Shown piece by piece: positions 13,893 through 20,780 of a stretch of 21,050 nt of DNA (the first letter of the stretch is position 1; each line of letters starts with the position of its first letter). The notes beneath the pieces were generated by a model. That model was not told the DNA's origin. It searched no databases and was given only the letters and a program-made list of their open reading frames with translations. The stretch lies in assembly GCA_002503885.1 (NCBI GenBank), contig DASQ01000124.1:1-21050 (forward strand), read 5' to 3'. Both the position numbers and the translations under genes were made by a program. This DNA comes from Methanoculleus marisnigri. GTDB taxonomy: Archaea; Halobacteriota; Methanomicrobia; Methanomicrobiales; Methanoculleaceae.

Positions 13893-14377
13893 GACACTTC
13901 CTCCCGGGAAGATGCCCCGAGACCCTGGACGATGTCGGCCCGGGTGACGATCCCGACCAGCCTGCCGTCGCGGAGCACCGGGAGGCGTGCGATACCTTCC
14001 TGGAGCATCTGGGCGGCGGCATCGGTGATATCCGACTCCTCGTCGATCGCGATCACCGGGCTGCTCATCACCCGCCGCACCTCCATATCGCCGATATCGG
14101 TGAGCGCACGCTTTGTCTTCTCCCAGTTGATGAACTCCCTGACCGGGACCTCGATCACCTCGAGCGGCGACGGGAGCCAGAGGTCGCTCGAGAGATCACC
14201 GGTATCCAGAAGCGAGAGGACATCGGTCTCGGTGACGATTCCTGCCACCCGCTCGCCGTCCATCACGGGAAGCCCGCCGATATGGTATTTCCGGAGCAGC
14301 CCCGCCGCCTCACGCACCGGTGAGTCGACCCGGACGGTCACCGGGTCCGGCGTCATAACATCCTTAACCAGCATCAT
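13889..14377 (-). CDS. Tandem CBS-domain protein within the arg operon
   Basis: This 162-residue protein consists of two CBS domains and little else. The first covers KDVMTPDPVTVR to GIVTETDVLSLL and the second RRVMSSPVIAI to GIVTRADIVQGLG. CBS pairs bind adenosine nucleotides (AMP, ATP, SAM) and act as energy or ligand sensors; no catalytic domain is attached. The start at 14377 (ATGATG) is preceded by GAGGTGA. It begins 7 bases after the argC stop and overlaps argJ by 4 bases, so it is made together with the arginine enzymes and might tune them to nucleotide levels; this is inference from position. Confidence 0.88.
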   Translation of the reverse strand: MMLVKDVMTPDPVTVRVDSPVREAAGLLRKYHIGGLPVMDGERVAGIVTETDVLSLLDTGDLSSDLWLPSPLEVIEVPVREFINWEKTKRALTDIGDMEVRRVMSSPVIAIDEESDITDAAAQMLQEGIARLPVLRDGRLVGIVTRADIVQGLGASSREEVS

Positions 14378-14384
14378 TGTCACC

Positions 14385-15371
14385 TCAGGGGAGCATCCCG
14401 GCACTGCGGAGACCGTCGTCTTCCGCAAACCCGCACATCAGGTTCATGTTCTGGATCGCCTGGCCGCTTGCGCCCTTGACCAGGTTATCGATCGCCGAGA
14501 CCACGACGACCCGGTCGCCCTCGCTCTCCACCGCCAGGTCGCAGAAGTTCGTCCCCCGCACGGCGGCGAGGGTCGGCCTCTGGTAGCGGACAAAGAACTC
14601 GTCCTCGTAGAACTTCCGGTAGAGCGCCTCCACCTCACCCTGCTCCATCGGCTCCCGGAGGAGGATGTGGGCCGTCGTGAGGATGCCCCGGTTCACCGGG
14701 AGAAGGTGCGGCGTGAAGTAGCACCGGGCGTTTGAGCCGAGCCGGGCGACCTCCTGCTTCATCTCCGCGAGGTGCCGGTGATTCGTCCACTTGTAGGCGG
14801 TGAAGTTGTCGCCGACGTTTCCGTAGTGGGTGGTCGCGGAGGGGGAGGTCCCCGCCCCGGAGACCCCGGTCTTCGAGTCGAAGATGATGGTGTGGGCGCG
14901 ACTTGCGAGCGGTGCCGCCGCGAGCGTCGCCCCGGTCGGGAAGCACCCGGGGTTCGCGACGAAGGAGGCTCCCCTGACCTCGTCCCGATGAAGTTCGGGC
15001 AGGCCGTAGGGGGCCTTGAAGTAGGCTTCGTGGGAGACACCGTAGGTCTTCTCGAAGATATCCTTTGAGAGCCGGTAGTCGGCCGAGAGGTCAACGGTCT
15101 TGATGCCCCGCTCCACCAGCGTCCCGGCCACCTTCATCGCCGCCGTGTGGGGTACGGCGAGGAAGGCAAAGTCGGCATCGATGTCACCGGCTTCGGTGTT
15201 CCGGAAGACGAGATCGGTCAGTCCCTGAAGATGGGGATGGACCGAGGCGACGCTGACCCCGTCCAGCTTGCGGGATGTCGCAGCGACGACATCCGCAGAC
15301 GAGTGGTGCAGCAGGAGCCGCATCAACTCCCCGCCGGTGTATCCGGATGCACCGATAATCGCAATTTCCAT
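14385..15371 (-). CDS. argC: N-acetyl-gamma-glutamyl-phosphate reductase
   Basis: ArgC (328 residues) reduces acetylglutamyl phosphate to the semialdehyde with NADPH, the third step of arginine synthesis. The Rossmann motif IIGASGYTGGELMRLL is at the N-terminus, and the catalytic cysteine is C143 in ANPGCFPTGA; PHLLPVNRGI holds the conserved histidine region. ATG 15371 gives the standard MEIAIIGASG start; an earlier in-frame start at 15395 lies within the promoter. It is the first gene of the argC-CBS-argJ-argB operon and starts 26 bases after the stop of the ADP-ribosylglycohydrolase gene, with its own AT-rich promoter in the gap. Confidence 0.95.
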   Translation of the reverse strand: MEIAIIGASGYTGGELMRLLLHHSSADVVAATSRKLDGVSVASVHPHLQGLTDLVFRNTEAGDIDADFAFLAVPHTAAMKVAGTLVERGIKTVDLSADYRLSKDIFEKTYGVSHEAYFKAPYGLPELHRDEVRGASFVANPGCFPTGATLAAAPLASRAHTIIFDSKTGVSGAGTSPSATTHYGNVGDNFTAYKWTNHRHLAEMKQEVARLGSNARCYFTPHLLPVNRGILTTAHILLREPMEQGEVEALYRKFYEDEFFVRYQRPTLAAVRGTNFCDLAVESEGDRVVVVSAIDNLVKGASGQAIQNMNLMCGFAEDDGLRSAGMLP

Positions 15372-15384
15372 AAGAAAGAGGTGT

Positions 15385-15404
15385 CGTTTATACAATCTTA
15401 AGGC
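15385..15404 (-). promoter_or_regulatory. AT-rich promoter of argC
   Basis: The minus strand reads CTTAAGATTGTATAAACG within about 16-33 bases of the argC ATG. It overlaps the last codons of the preceding gene. Which of the two TATA-like pieces is used is not clear. Confidence 0.4.
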
Positions 15405-16303
15405 TTTGTGGTGTATCGTTCGTAGAGTCGGGCGGCGACCGACTCGATCTCGTCCCTTCCTTCGAGCCCTTCGAGGAGATCCTGGGGGAGGGCGGTTTTC
15501 CCATAGACAGCACCCGCGTAGGCCCCGCAGATGAGCGCGATGGTATCGGTGTTTCCTCCCACATGCGCCGCAGTGGTGAGGAGGGCCGTGACGTCGTGGA
15601 TGCGGCTGATCAGGAAGAACGCGAGCGGGATTGTCTGGTAAACGGTCACGTCGTTCCCGATAACGGATAACGCGCTCTCAAGGCTGATACCCTCGTTTGC
15701 CAGGCGGACAGCGTCGCGAATCTTGTTGCCGAGGGCAACGTCCTCGAGGCTGGCATGCTTCCCCGCAAGGGAGAGGGCGTCGGAGCGACCGCGGACGGCG
15801 TGGTGGACGAGCATCGCGACGGTGACCGCTCCCGCATGCGCCCCCGGATGGGTGTGGGTGACGCTGCAGGCCTGAACCACCCGCTCGGTCACGTCGACGG
15901 GATCGCCGTAGAGAAGCCCGAACGGGACGGCGATGCCGGTGCAGCCGGCGGTGTTGGAGGAGACGCCGCCCGGTCTCTCGCCGGAGAGGAGGAGGTGCCG
16001 GCACGCGGCGTCCACGGCACCGTCGGGGAACCGGAGTTCCTCGTTCATGTACATCCGGGCAAGGGCGGCCGCGTACCCCTGCTCCGAGTAGGTGCCGTCG
16101 GCGAGCATGCCGGCGACGAGGAGCATCATCTGGGTGTCGTCGGTGAACTGTCCGGGTGTCAGCCCGGCGTTCGGGTGCCCCCGCCACGCACGGCGGTATC
16201 CCTCGTGGAGGCGCTGGAGGTCCGGCGGCGTGCTCTCCCGCGCCATGCCGAGCGCGTCGCCGATGGCGGCCCCGAGGAGACAGCCCTTGAACTGATCGAG
16301 CAT
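15398..16303 (-). CDS. ADP-ribosylglycohydrolase family protein
   Basis: This 301-residue DraG/ARH-type hydrolase removes ADP-ribose from modified proteins or small molecules. The binuclear Mg/Mn site is visible as TDDT (54-57, in GQFTDDTQMM) and as the late GGNTDTIA motif. GAAIGDALGMARE is at residues 11-23 and THTHPGAHAGA in the middle, all typical of the family. I chose ATG 16303 (MLDQFKGCLLG) because relatives start there and a TATA-like CTTAAGAG lies about 30 bases upstream; the frame stays open another 69 codons to 16510. Target unknown. It precedes the arg operon on the same strand. Confidence 0.9.
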   Translation of the reverse strand: MLDQFKGCLLGAAIGDALGMARESTPPDLQRLHEGYRRAWRGHPNAGLTPGQFTDDTQMMLLVAGMLADGTYSEQGYAAALARMYMNEELRFPDGAVDAACRHLLLSGERPGGVSSNTAGCTGIAVPFGLLYGDPVDVTERVVQACSVTHTHPGAHAGAVTVAMLVHHAVRGRSDALSLAGKHASLEDVALGNKIRDAVRLANEGISLESALSVIGNDVTVYQTIPLAFFLISRIHDVTALLTTAAHVGGNTDTIALICGAYAGAVYGKTALPQDLLEGLEGRDEIESVAARLYERYTTKP

Positions 16304-16662
16304 CTTAGGTAGTATCTCTCTAAAGGTTCCTCTTAAGGGTTGTTGTTCGACGGCGGAGAACACCGTGCCTCTGTACCGGTGTGCCGGAAACGACAGCGAA
16401 TGAACGTGGGAATACGCCGTGTCCGGCAGTCGCTCATCCCGGAGGGCACGCGCGCATTGTCGGTCAACTGCTGGTGCCTGGTAGTACCCTGACCCGAACG
16501 CCAGGAGCATAAACGTAAAAAGGAGAATGAGGAGCGGTTTGGTCTTGCCGGTTCCATCAATTGCAGGGATTGAGCCGTACGCGTGTCGGATCCTGGATTA
16601 CACCCACTCTGCAGGATCGGATATGTTCGCAAGCGATATCGGTCGAACACCCTCTCACAAGG
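16304..16662. other. Gap between ADP-ribosylglycohydrolase and exported-protein gene
   Basis: No certain gene. The minus strand is open in the frame of the ADP-ribosylglycohydrolase through most of the gap, and codes near 16500-16550 for a signal-like hydrophobic run (KPLLILLFTFMLLAFGSG) with no clear start codon or ribosome binding site before it. This could be the decayed start of a small exported protein. Confidence 0.4.
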
Positions 16663-17013
16663 TCACGAAGTATCCTTTCTGCGATATGTTCGAACGAGAT
16701 AGTACCCCAGCAAGAGCACGATCACGGCCCCCAGAACGCACCATAGGAGCACGGGTTCGTAGAACATGCTAAACGCATCCTCAGATCCGTGATACGTCAC
16801 CGTATCCCCTATCTCGGGCTGTTCGAGCAACGTTTGCGACGCACTCCCTGCATCGTCAGGCGATGCCCCCCCGCCCGCCGAATCGGCCCGCACATCCCCA
16901 CCCGGGGGCGCAGATGCAGTCGCTACACCGCTGCCGATCAGAACGAAGAGCAGCAGGGCGATGCAGATTAACCCTCCCCGGCCGGTACCGTTCATGACTC
17001 GTCCGTCTCCCAT
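16663..17013 (-). CDS. Small exported membrane-anchored protein, unknown function
   Basis: The product has 116 residues. An N-terminal signal segment (GGLICIALLLFVLIGSGVATASA) is followed by a Gly/Ala/Ser-rich linker, a short conserved-looking part (EIGDTVTYHGSEDAFSM), and a C-terminal membrane helix (VLLWCVLGAVIVLLLGYYLV) with a basic tail RTYRRKDTS that would remain inside. Most of the protein would thus face outward. I chose ATG 17013 because GGTGA lies about 6 bases upstream; 16995 is a possible later start. I do not recognise a family. It is preceded by the first copy of the shared promoter module. Confidence 0.7.
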   Translation of the reverse strand: MGDGRVMNGTGRGGLICIALLLFVLIGSGVATASAPPGGDVRADSAGGGASPDDAGSASQTLLEQPEIGDTVTYHGSEDAFSMFYEPVLLWCVLGAVIVLLLGYYLVRTYRRKDTS

Positions 17014-17038
17014 CAATGTTCACCTGCCGGCGCGCTCC

Positions 17039-17120
17039 GGGATACCGATTCCGGTATTCACGAGGGAAAAGTCAACGCTCTTCTATAAACCTTTTCTGTG
17101 ACGCGCGTCTACACGTCGGG
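17039..17120 (-). promoter_or_regulatory. Shared promoter module, copy 1
   Basis: On the minus strand: GTCACAGAAAAGGTTTATAG (BRE and TATA), then GTTGACTT, then an inverted repeat ATACCG-gaat-CGGTAT (17042-17057) about 26 bases after the TATA box, near the expected transcription start. About 82 bp are closely similar to copy 2. It drives the membrane-anchored protein gene; the implied leader is about 45 bases. Confidence 0.75.
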
Positions 17121-17257
17121 CCTGCCCGATCGGTGCCACACTAGAACGTGACGTAGAATGCCGGGAGCCAGGGCCGCGCCGATAATGAAGAATACGGACC
17201 GAAGAGCCGGAGCACTGCCCGCTCCTTCAGGGTATCAGAGTTCACCCGGCAGCAGGA
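17121..17257. other. Gap with no recognised gene
   Basis: GC-rich DNA between promoter copy 1 and the lipoprotein gene. A 33-codon minus-strand frame from GTG (about 17239) encodes a peptide ending LPAFYVTF, but nothing supports it as a gene. Confidence 0.3.
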
Positions 17258-17764
17258 TCAACGAGAGGCACGGGACTGATCTTCCTGATTGTGGTACGTG
17301 CAGATCGAGCGATCTGTAAGATTCACCTTCATCTCGACGGGGAAACCGGGTGGATATCGAGGCGGGTAGTCCCAGGAGCGGAGAACGACCTGTTTCGAAT
17401 CATTGAGGGAGACCGAATAGATACCCACATATTCTCCATTCGGGCGATATGTGCCATTAAATAACCAGAACCGCACGACAAGAACCTCTTCTGGCTTACC
17501 CTCCCCCCAATTCAGGTTTGAAACGGCGATTTCGGTCTCAAACGAGTGGTTGCTGACCGCATCAACCACCTGTTCGTCACGGAGGGCTATCTGCACCAGT
17601 TCGATCTCCGACTCGTTGCCCCTGCAGTCAAGAGTTTCCGTCCAGACAACGTCATCGTGTCCCGTTCCGGACCCCTGCATACAGCCGCACGAAAGAATCA
17701 AAGATATGAGGAGGAGGGGCGAAAGACCTCCCCTAACTCCGGTGTAAACCTTTACGGGATCCAT
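17258..17764 (-). CDS. Putative lipoprotein, unknown function
   Basis: The product has 168 residues. The N-terminus (PLLLISLILSCGC) has a lipobox-like SC pair after a hydrophobic run, so the mature protein is probably lipid-anchored on the outer face of the membrane. The rest appears beta-rich: ESEIELVQIALRDEQV, EVLVVRFWLFNGTY, YVGIYSVSLNDSKQVVLRSW and PVEMKVNLTDRS; it has several N-glycosylation-type NxS/T sites. No family recognised. The ATG at 17764 overlaps the end of the upstream exported-protein gene by 13 bases, so they form an operon. Base composition is clearly lower in GC than the flanking genes. Confidence 0.72.
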   Translation of the reverse strand: MDPVKVYTGVRGGLSPLLLISLILSCGCMQGSGTGHDDVVWTETLDCRGNESEIELVQIALRDEQVVDAVSNHSFETEIAVSNLNWGEGKPEEVLVVRFWLFNGTYRPNGEYVGIYSVSLNDSKQVVLRSWDYPPRYPPGFPVEMKVNLTDRSICTYHNQEDQSRASR

Positions 17765-18708
17765 GAGTCGATCCTGTATGCCTGCGACCACCAGGGGACG
17801 TACATATCCACCATCACCGGAGAGAGGCCCTGGCCATGTGTCTCCTCCGGCAGGTTATCATTCCACCATACAGCAACTTGATCGTTGTAGAGATACGAGT
17901 CCCAGAAATATGCAGTAGATACGGGTGTAAAGCTGCTGTTGGTCGCGAAATACTCGTGGTTCTCATCGGGGTTCCCTCTTGTGAATGGTACATGACCGGT
18001 GCGAATTACCTGCCCTCCCCATAAAATCATATAGGGGTACCCTTCAGGATCTTGAACACTGCTGACGTAGATCTCAAAGTTGAAATCTTGGTTTCCATTA
18101 GTGAAACTGCCATGCGGTTCAAATTGATCTTTCTCCGGGAGTGTACTATCAGTCGTGTATATTACAAACTCATCTGGGTCCCCACCAAATACTTCAGAAA
18201 ACTTTGCAACTCCGACTTCTATCCAGCAGGGATTCCCCCCGATAGGTTGCCCCAGGTGACTTGTCAGATACTGACAATTTGTACCCGACGAAGAGACTTC
18301 CATTCCTCCGGGATGCACAAAACCGTTGATGCCTCGGTAGTTATACTCATCTATCCACATACGACCATCTTTTTGGGTTAGGCTGCGGTCCCCTATTTTC
18401 TGTTCTTCGAATTCTTTCGCTTGCGCGTAAACATGTTTAACCCTCTCGGCATCGTCTTCCGACCAGCCCGCGAGATAACTCACCCGAGGAAGTTTTTGAA
18501 TTTCAGCTGCAATCGCCTTTTCAGCGTCTGCATTTGTACGATATTCCCGAATCAGTGACGAAGATCTTTCGATTAACGTAGCTTCATCGACAACATCTCC
18601 GACAACGCATTTTTTCACATCCGCGCTCACCACCGACACCAGCACCGCACTTGCCAGCATTACTGCCAGAAGCACAGAAAGTGCCTGCATTCCAGTTTTT
18701 CCTTTCAT
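17752..18708 (-). CDS. Secreted protein of unknown family
   Basis: The product has 318 residues. A signal peptide (GKTGMQALSVLLAVMLASAV, cleavage probably near VVSA-DV) is followed by a helical charged part (about 40-110) and then a Trp/Tyr/Gly-rich, probably beta-sandwich domain with GGNPCWIEVGVAKFSEVFGG, FVIYTTDS, FNFEIYVSS, MILWGGQVIRTG and VAVWWNDN. The layout of a WIEVGV strand followed by aromatic strands recalls secreted lectin- or neprosin-like folds, but I cannot assign it. ATG 18708 has GGAGGT 7 bases upstream; the ATG at 18723 does not. It lies behind promoter copy 2 and a long structured leader, and overlaps the lipoprotein gene. Its GC content (about 50%) is well below the neighbours, suggesting acquired DNA. 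Confidence 0.75.
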   Translation of the reverse strand: MKGKTGMQALSVLLAVMLASAVLVSVVSADVKKCVVGDVVDEATLIERSSSLIREYRTNADAEKAIAAEIQKLPRVSYLAGWSEDDAERVKHVYAQAKEFEEQKIGDRSLTQKDGRMWIDEYNYRGINGFVHPGGMEVSSSGTNCQYLTSHLGQPIGGNPCWIEVGVAKFSEVFGGDPDEFVIYTTDSTLPEKDQFEPHGSFTNGNQDFNFEIYVSSVQDPEGYPYMILWGGQVIRTGHVPFTRGNPDENHEYFATNSSFTPVSTAYFWDSYLYNDQVAVWWNDNLPEETHGQGLSPVMVDMYVPWWSQAYRIDSWIP

Positions 18709-18734
18709 GCGGTCTACCTCCATGTCTGTTTAAA

Positions 18735-18798
18735 GCCCGGAGGCGGACGGAGCATACATTCAAGTACGTAGAATGCGTACATCTTCCTGCCTCCGGGC
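18735..18798 (-). promoter_or_regulatory. Long stem-loop in the leader of the secreted-protein gene
   Basis: GCCCGGAGGC (18735-18744) and GCCTCCGGGC (18789-18798) are perfect 10-bp complementary arms. Inside, CATTC (18758-18762) and GAATG (18771-18775) can pair to extend the structure. In the minus-strand transcript the stem ends about 15 bases before the GGAGGT ribosome binding site and is followed by TTTAAA, so it could act on translation or as an attenuator. No known riboswitch class is recognised. Confidence 0.55.
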
Positions 18799-18855
18799 AT
18801 GCGGGGCCCGTCATCCGGGGCGTCAGACCTGAGGATGGGCGGCCCCCGCGCATCT

Positions 18856-18939
18856 CGGGATACCAATTCCGGTATCCACGATGGAGAAGTCAACGTTCCT
18901 CTATATACCTTTTCTGTGACACGCAGCTACACGTCGGGT
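18856..18939 (-). promoter_or_regulatory. Shared promoter module, copy 2
   Basis: On the minus strand: GTCACAGAAAAGGTATATAG, then GTTGACTT, then GGATACC-ggaatt-GGTATCC (18858-18877), a 7-bp inverted repeat about 25 bases past the TATA box. The region upstream of the TATA box (CCCGACGTGTAG) is also shared with copy 1. Transcription would start near 18878, giving a leader of about 170 bases with the long stem-loop. Confidence 0.78.
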
Positions 18940-19042
18940 CACCCACATCGATTCCGGGCCCAAAACCGCCGCAATGGGCCGGGAAGCGGGGCCGCGCAGG
19001 GGGGCCCCTCAACCCGGCAACCATCCGTCGACCGGAATCCTG

Positions 19043-19657
19043 ATGCCGAGGACTGTCCAACATTCTGGACATATGTCTAAAATTTTGGACATCCGGGAGG
19101 ACCATCTCAGGGTCCTCTCCCTCTTCATCCGGGGCTACGACCGCGAGATGTACATCCGGGAGGTCTCCAGGTGCCTTCCGATCAGCCGTGGAACGGCCCA
19201 GACGGCCCTCGAATACCTTGAGGCAAAGCAGGTCCTCCGCTCCGCCACCAGAGGCCGGACGCGGTTGTTCTCCCTGCGGCGGGGCGATCACGCACGGGAC
19301 TTCTGCACCCTGGCAGAGGTCTACCGGAGGATCTGTCTCCGGGAGGAGGAACCCTTCATCACCGGAGTTCTCAGCCGGATAGTCCCCCATATCGAGGGAT
19401 GCGGTGCAGTCTTCGGGAGCCGTGCAGAGGGGGCCGCGGACGAGGGGTCCGACCTCGACCTTTTCGTTGCCGGAGGATGCCGGGTGGAGGAGATCGAGAG
19501 AATCGGAAAGACCTACGGCCTTCCGATCCACCTCACCGTCTACCCGCGGGAGGTCTTTGATCGTGACCTCCGTACGGACCCCTTTCTCCGGGAAGTGCTC
19601 CGGAACCATGTCCTGATCAAAGGCACCGAGCACTTCGTCGAGAAGGCGGTGGGATGA
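19043..19657 (+). CDS. Winged-helix/MNT nucleotidyltransferase, probable antitoxin and autoregulator
   Basis: The product has about 204 residues. The N-terminal winged helix (about 17-75) has YIREVSRCLPISRGTAQTAL as recognition region and a wing (RSATRGRTRLFSL). The C-terminal half is a minimal nucleotidyltransferase with GSRAEGAADEGSDLDLFV, a complete GSX10DXD motif. It is coupled to a HEPN gene by ATGA overlap, as in MNT/HEPN toxin-antitoxin pairs, where MNT inactivates the toxin. The start may be ATG 19043 (MPRTVQHSGH) or 19073 (MSKILDIRED); the helical core begins at ILDIREDHLRVL. Two inverted repeats overlap these starts and may be its own operator. Confidence 0.82.
   Translation: MPRTVQHSGHMSKILDIREDHLRVLSLFIRGYDREMYIREVSRCLPISRGTAQTALEYLEAKQVLRSATRGRTRLFSLRRGDHARDFCTLAEVYRRICLREEEPFITGVLSRIVPHIEGCGAVFGSRAEGAADEGSDLDLFVAGGCRVEEIERIGKTYGLPIHLTVYPREVFDRDLRTDPFLREVLRNHVLIKGTEHFVEKAVG
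19054..19091. promoter_or_regulatory. Tandem 18-bp inverted repeats, probable operator
   Basis: TGTCCA-acattc-TGGACA (19054-19071) and TGTC-taaaattttg-GACA (19074-19091) share the half-site TGTCYA/TGGACA and start exactly 20 bp apart, about two DNA turns. They cover the possible start codons of the winged-helix/MNT gene, which suits autorepression by its product. The second repeat extends to ATGTC...GACAT. Confidence 0.65.
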
Positions 19658-20139
19658 TGGACCAGCTCGTATGGTGCGGCCGGATCAGGAACGGCATCTC
19701 CCTCGCCGCCCCGAACGAAAGCCTGGCGTCGGCATACCTGAAGAAGGCCGAAGAGGCCCTTGAGACAATGCAGACGATCACCGCTCACGACTGGAGGATA
19801 ACGACCGCATACTACGCGATGTACTTCTCCTTTTACGCTGTCCTCACGCGAATCGGGATACGGTGCGAGAACCATTCCTGCACCATCCTGCTCATGGAAC
19901 GGCTTTTATCCGATCATTTCGCTCCTGCGGAGGCGGCACTCGTGGAAAAGGCAAGGGGAGCACGGGTCGATGTCCAGTACTACGCCTCGCGGGAGATTCC
20001 CGACCTCTTCTGCGACGAACTTATCCGGGCCGCTCCCCGGTTCCTGGTGAAATACACGGGCATCGTCGACGGGATGAGCGAGAAGACCATCAGGGTCCTG
20101 AGGGAACGCCTGACGGAGGCGCTACGGGAAGAGGGGTGA
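19654..20139 (+). CDS. HEPN-domain protein, probable toxin of the second MNT/HEPN pair
   Basis: This 161-residue helical protein has the HEPN core AAPNESLASAYLKKAEEALETM, ITTAYYAMYFSFYAVLTRIG and ENHSCTILLMERLL; the AYYAMYFSFYA stretch and the following H-S are typical of PF05168-type HEPN proteins. The canonical RX4-6H RNase motif is not evident: IRCENHS has only three residues between R and H. It may thus be an inactive or non-RNase HEPN, or use another arginine. Its ATG overlaps the stop of the MNT gene (ATGATG), so the pair is cotranslated. It is convergent with a lipoprotein gene 28 bases away. Confidence 0.82.
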   Translation: MMDQLVWCGRIRNGISLAAPNESLASAYLKKAEEALETMQTITAHDWRITTAYYAMYFSFYAVLTRIGIRCENHSCTILLMERLLSDHFAPAEAALVEKARGARVDVQYYASREIPDLFCDELIRAAPRFLVKYTGIVDGMSEKTIRVLRERLTEALREEG

Positions 20140-20167
20140 GAGAGCGGCGGGCTCATGGCCGTTCCTG

Positions 20168-20647
20168 TCACTCCTCGCCGACCACCGATGCGGCGACCTT
20201 CGCTATTTCGTCCGCGGGGAGGCTCCCCGTCATGCAGAAAGAGGCGTCGTTCCAGTCCCACCGGAGCAGCCAGAGGGAGCCTTCCGAGCGGTCGTCGTTC
20301 TGGTAGACCACCCGGCCCAGGATGCCGTTGCCCTGGACGATCCACTCTTTGTTTCCGGCGACCGCCGGGCCGGGGCACGGGGCGTCGGCAGAGGGGAGCC
20401 TCGTGATCCGGAGGTCGCCGGCGGTGCTGGTGTAGGTGAGCGTGACGCTGCCGTCGGGGGTGCGGACGGCGTTTTCGAAGGTGTAGCCTTCGGGGAGGTA
20501 GGACGGTTCGGGAATATCGGGGCCGAAGACCTCGCGGGCCTCGGCAAGCGTGCCCGCGTGTTCCGGCACGGCCTGCTCTGCGCCGGTGCAGCCGGAAGCG
20601 GCAAGGAGGCAGCAGAGCAGGAGAAGGGCAGAGAGAATGTTCTTCAT
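20168..20647 (-). CDS. Lipoprotein with DUF4367-like domain
   Basis: The product has 159 residues. A classic lipoprotein signal (NILSALLLLCCLLAASGCTG, lipobox ASGC at about 18-20) anchors it outside the membrane. The rest resembles DUF4367 domains: EPSYLPEGYTFENAV, SVTLTYTSTAGDLRITRL, VVYQNDDRSEGSLWLLRWDW and FCMTGSLPADEIAKVAASV. Function unknown; such domains occur in anti-sigma-like and surface proteins. ATG 20647 has GAGG about 7 bases upstream. It is driven by copy 3 of the shared promoter module, linking it to the other exported proteins. Confidence 0.85.
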   Translation of the reverse strand: MKNILSALLLLCCLLAASGCTGAEQAVPEHAGTLAEAREVFGPDIPEPSYLPEGYTFENAVRTPDGSVTLTYTSTAGDLRITRLPSADAPCPGPAVAGNKEWIVQGNGILGRVVYQNDDRSEGSLWLLRWDWNDASFCMTGSLPADEIAKVAASVVGEE

Positions 20648-20700
20648 GGTGGTTCCTCGGGATATCGGGTGCGGAAGAGAGCCGCGCTCCCCTGCGGGGG

Positions 20701-20780
20701 GCCGGCTCCGGCATCCACACGGGAGACTTTCGCCCCGGCCCTTATACCTTTTCTGTGCCGGGAGGCTATTTGTCGAGCCC
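20701..20780 (-). promoter_or_regulatory. Shared promoter module, copy 3
   Basis: On the minus strand: GGCACAGAAAAGGTATAAGG, then about 29 bases after the TATA box an inverted repeat GCCGG-ag-CCGGC (20701-20712), in the same place as in copies 1 and 2 but with different bases. The TATA-flanking core CACAGAAAAGGT is identical in all three copies; the rest has diverged. Confidence 0.65.

Noticed and set aside
12714..14735. Long plus-strand open frame of 673 codons opposite argJ, CBS and argC
   Set aside because: It is a GC-rich shadow: the opposite strand has three well-recognised proteins, while this translation is Arg/Asp/Gly-rich with no domain.
16333..16650. Minus-strand 105-codon frame
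   Set aside because: Ser/Arg/Pro-rich, out of frame with the signal-like segment, no ribosome binding site or domain.
17139..17239. Possible 33-residue peptide on the minus strand
   Set aside because: Only a GTG start and no other support; within a spacer between two unrelated genes.
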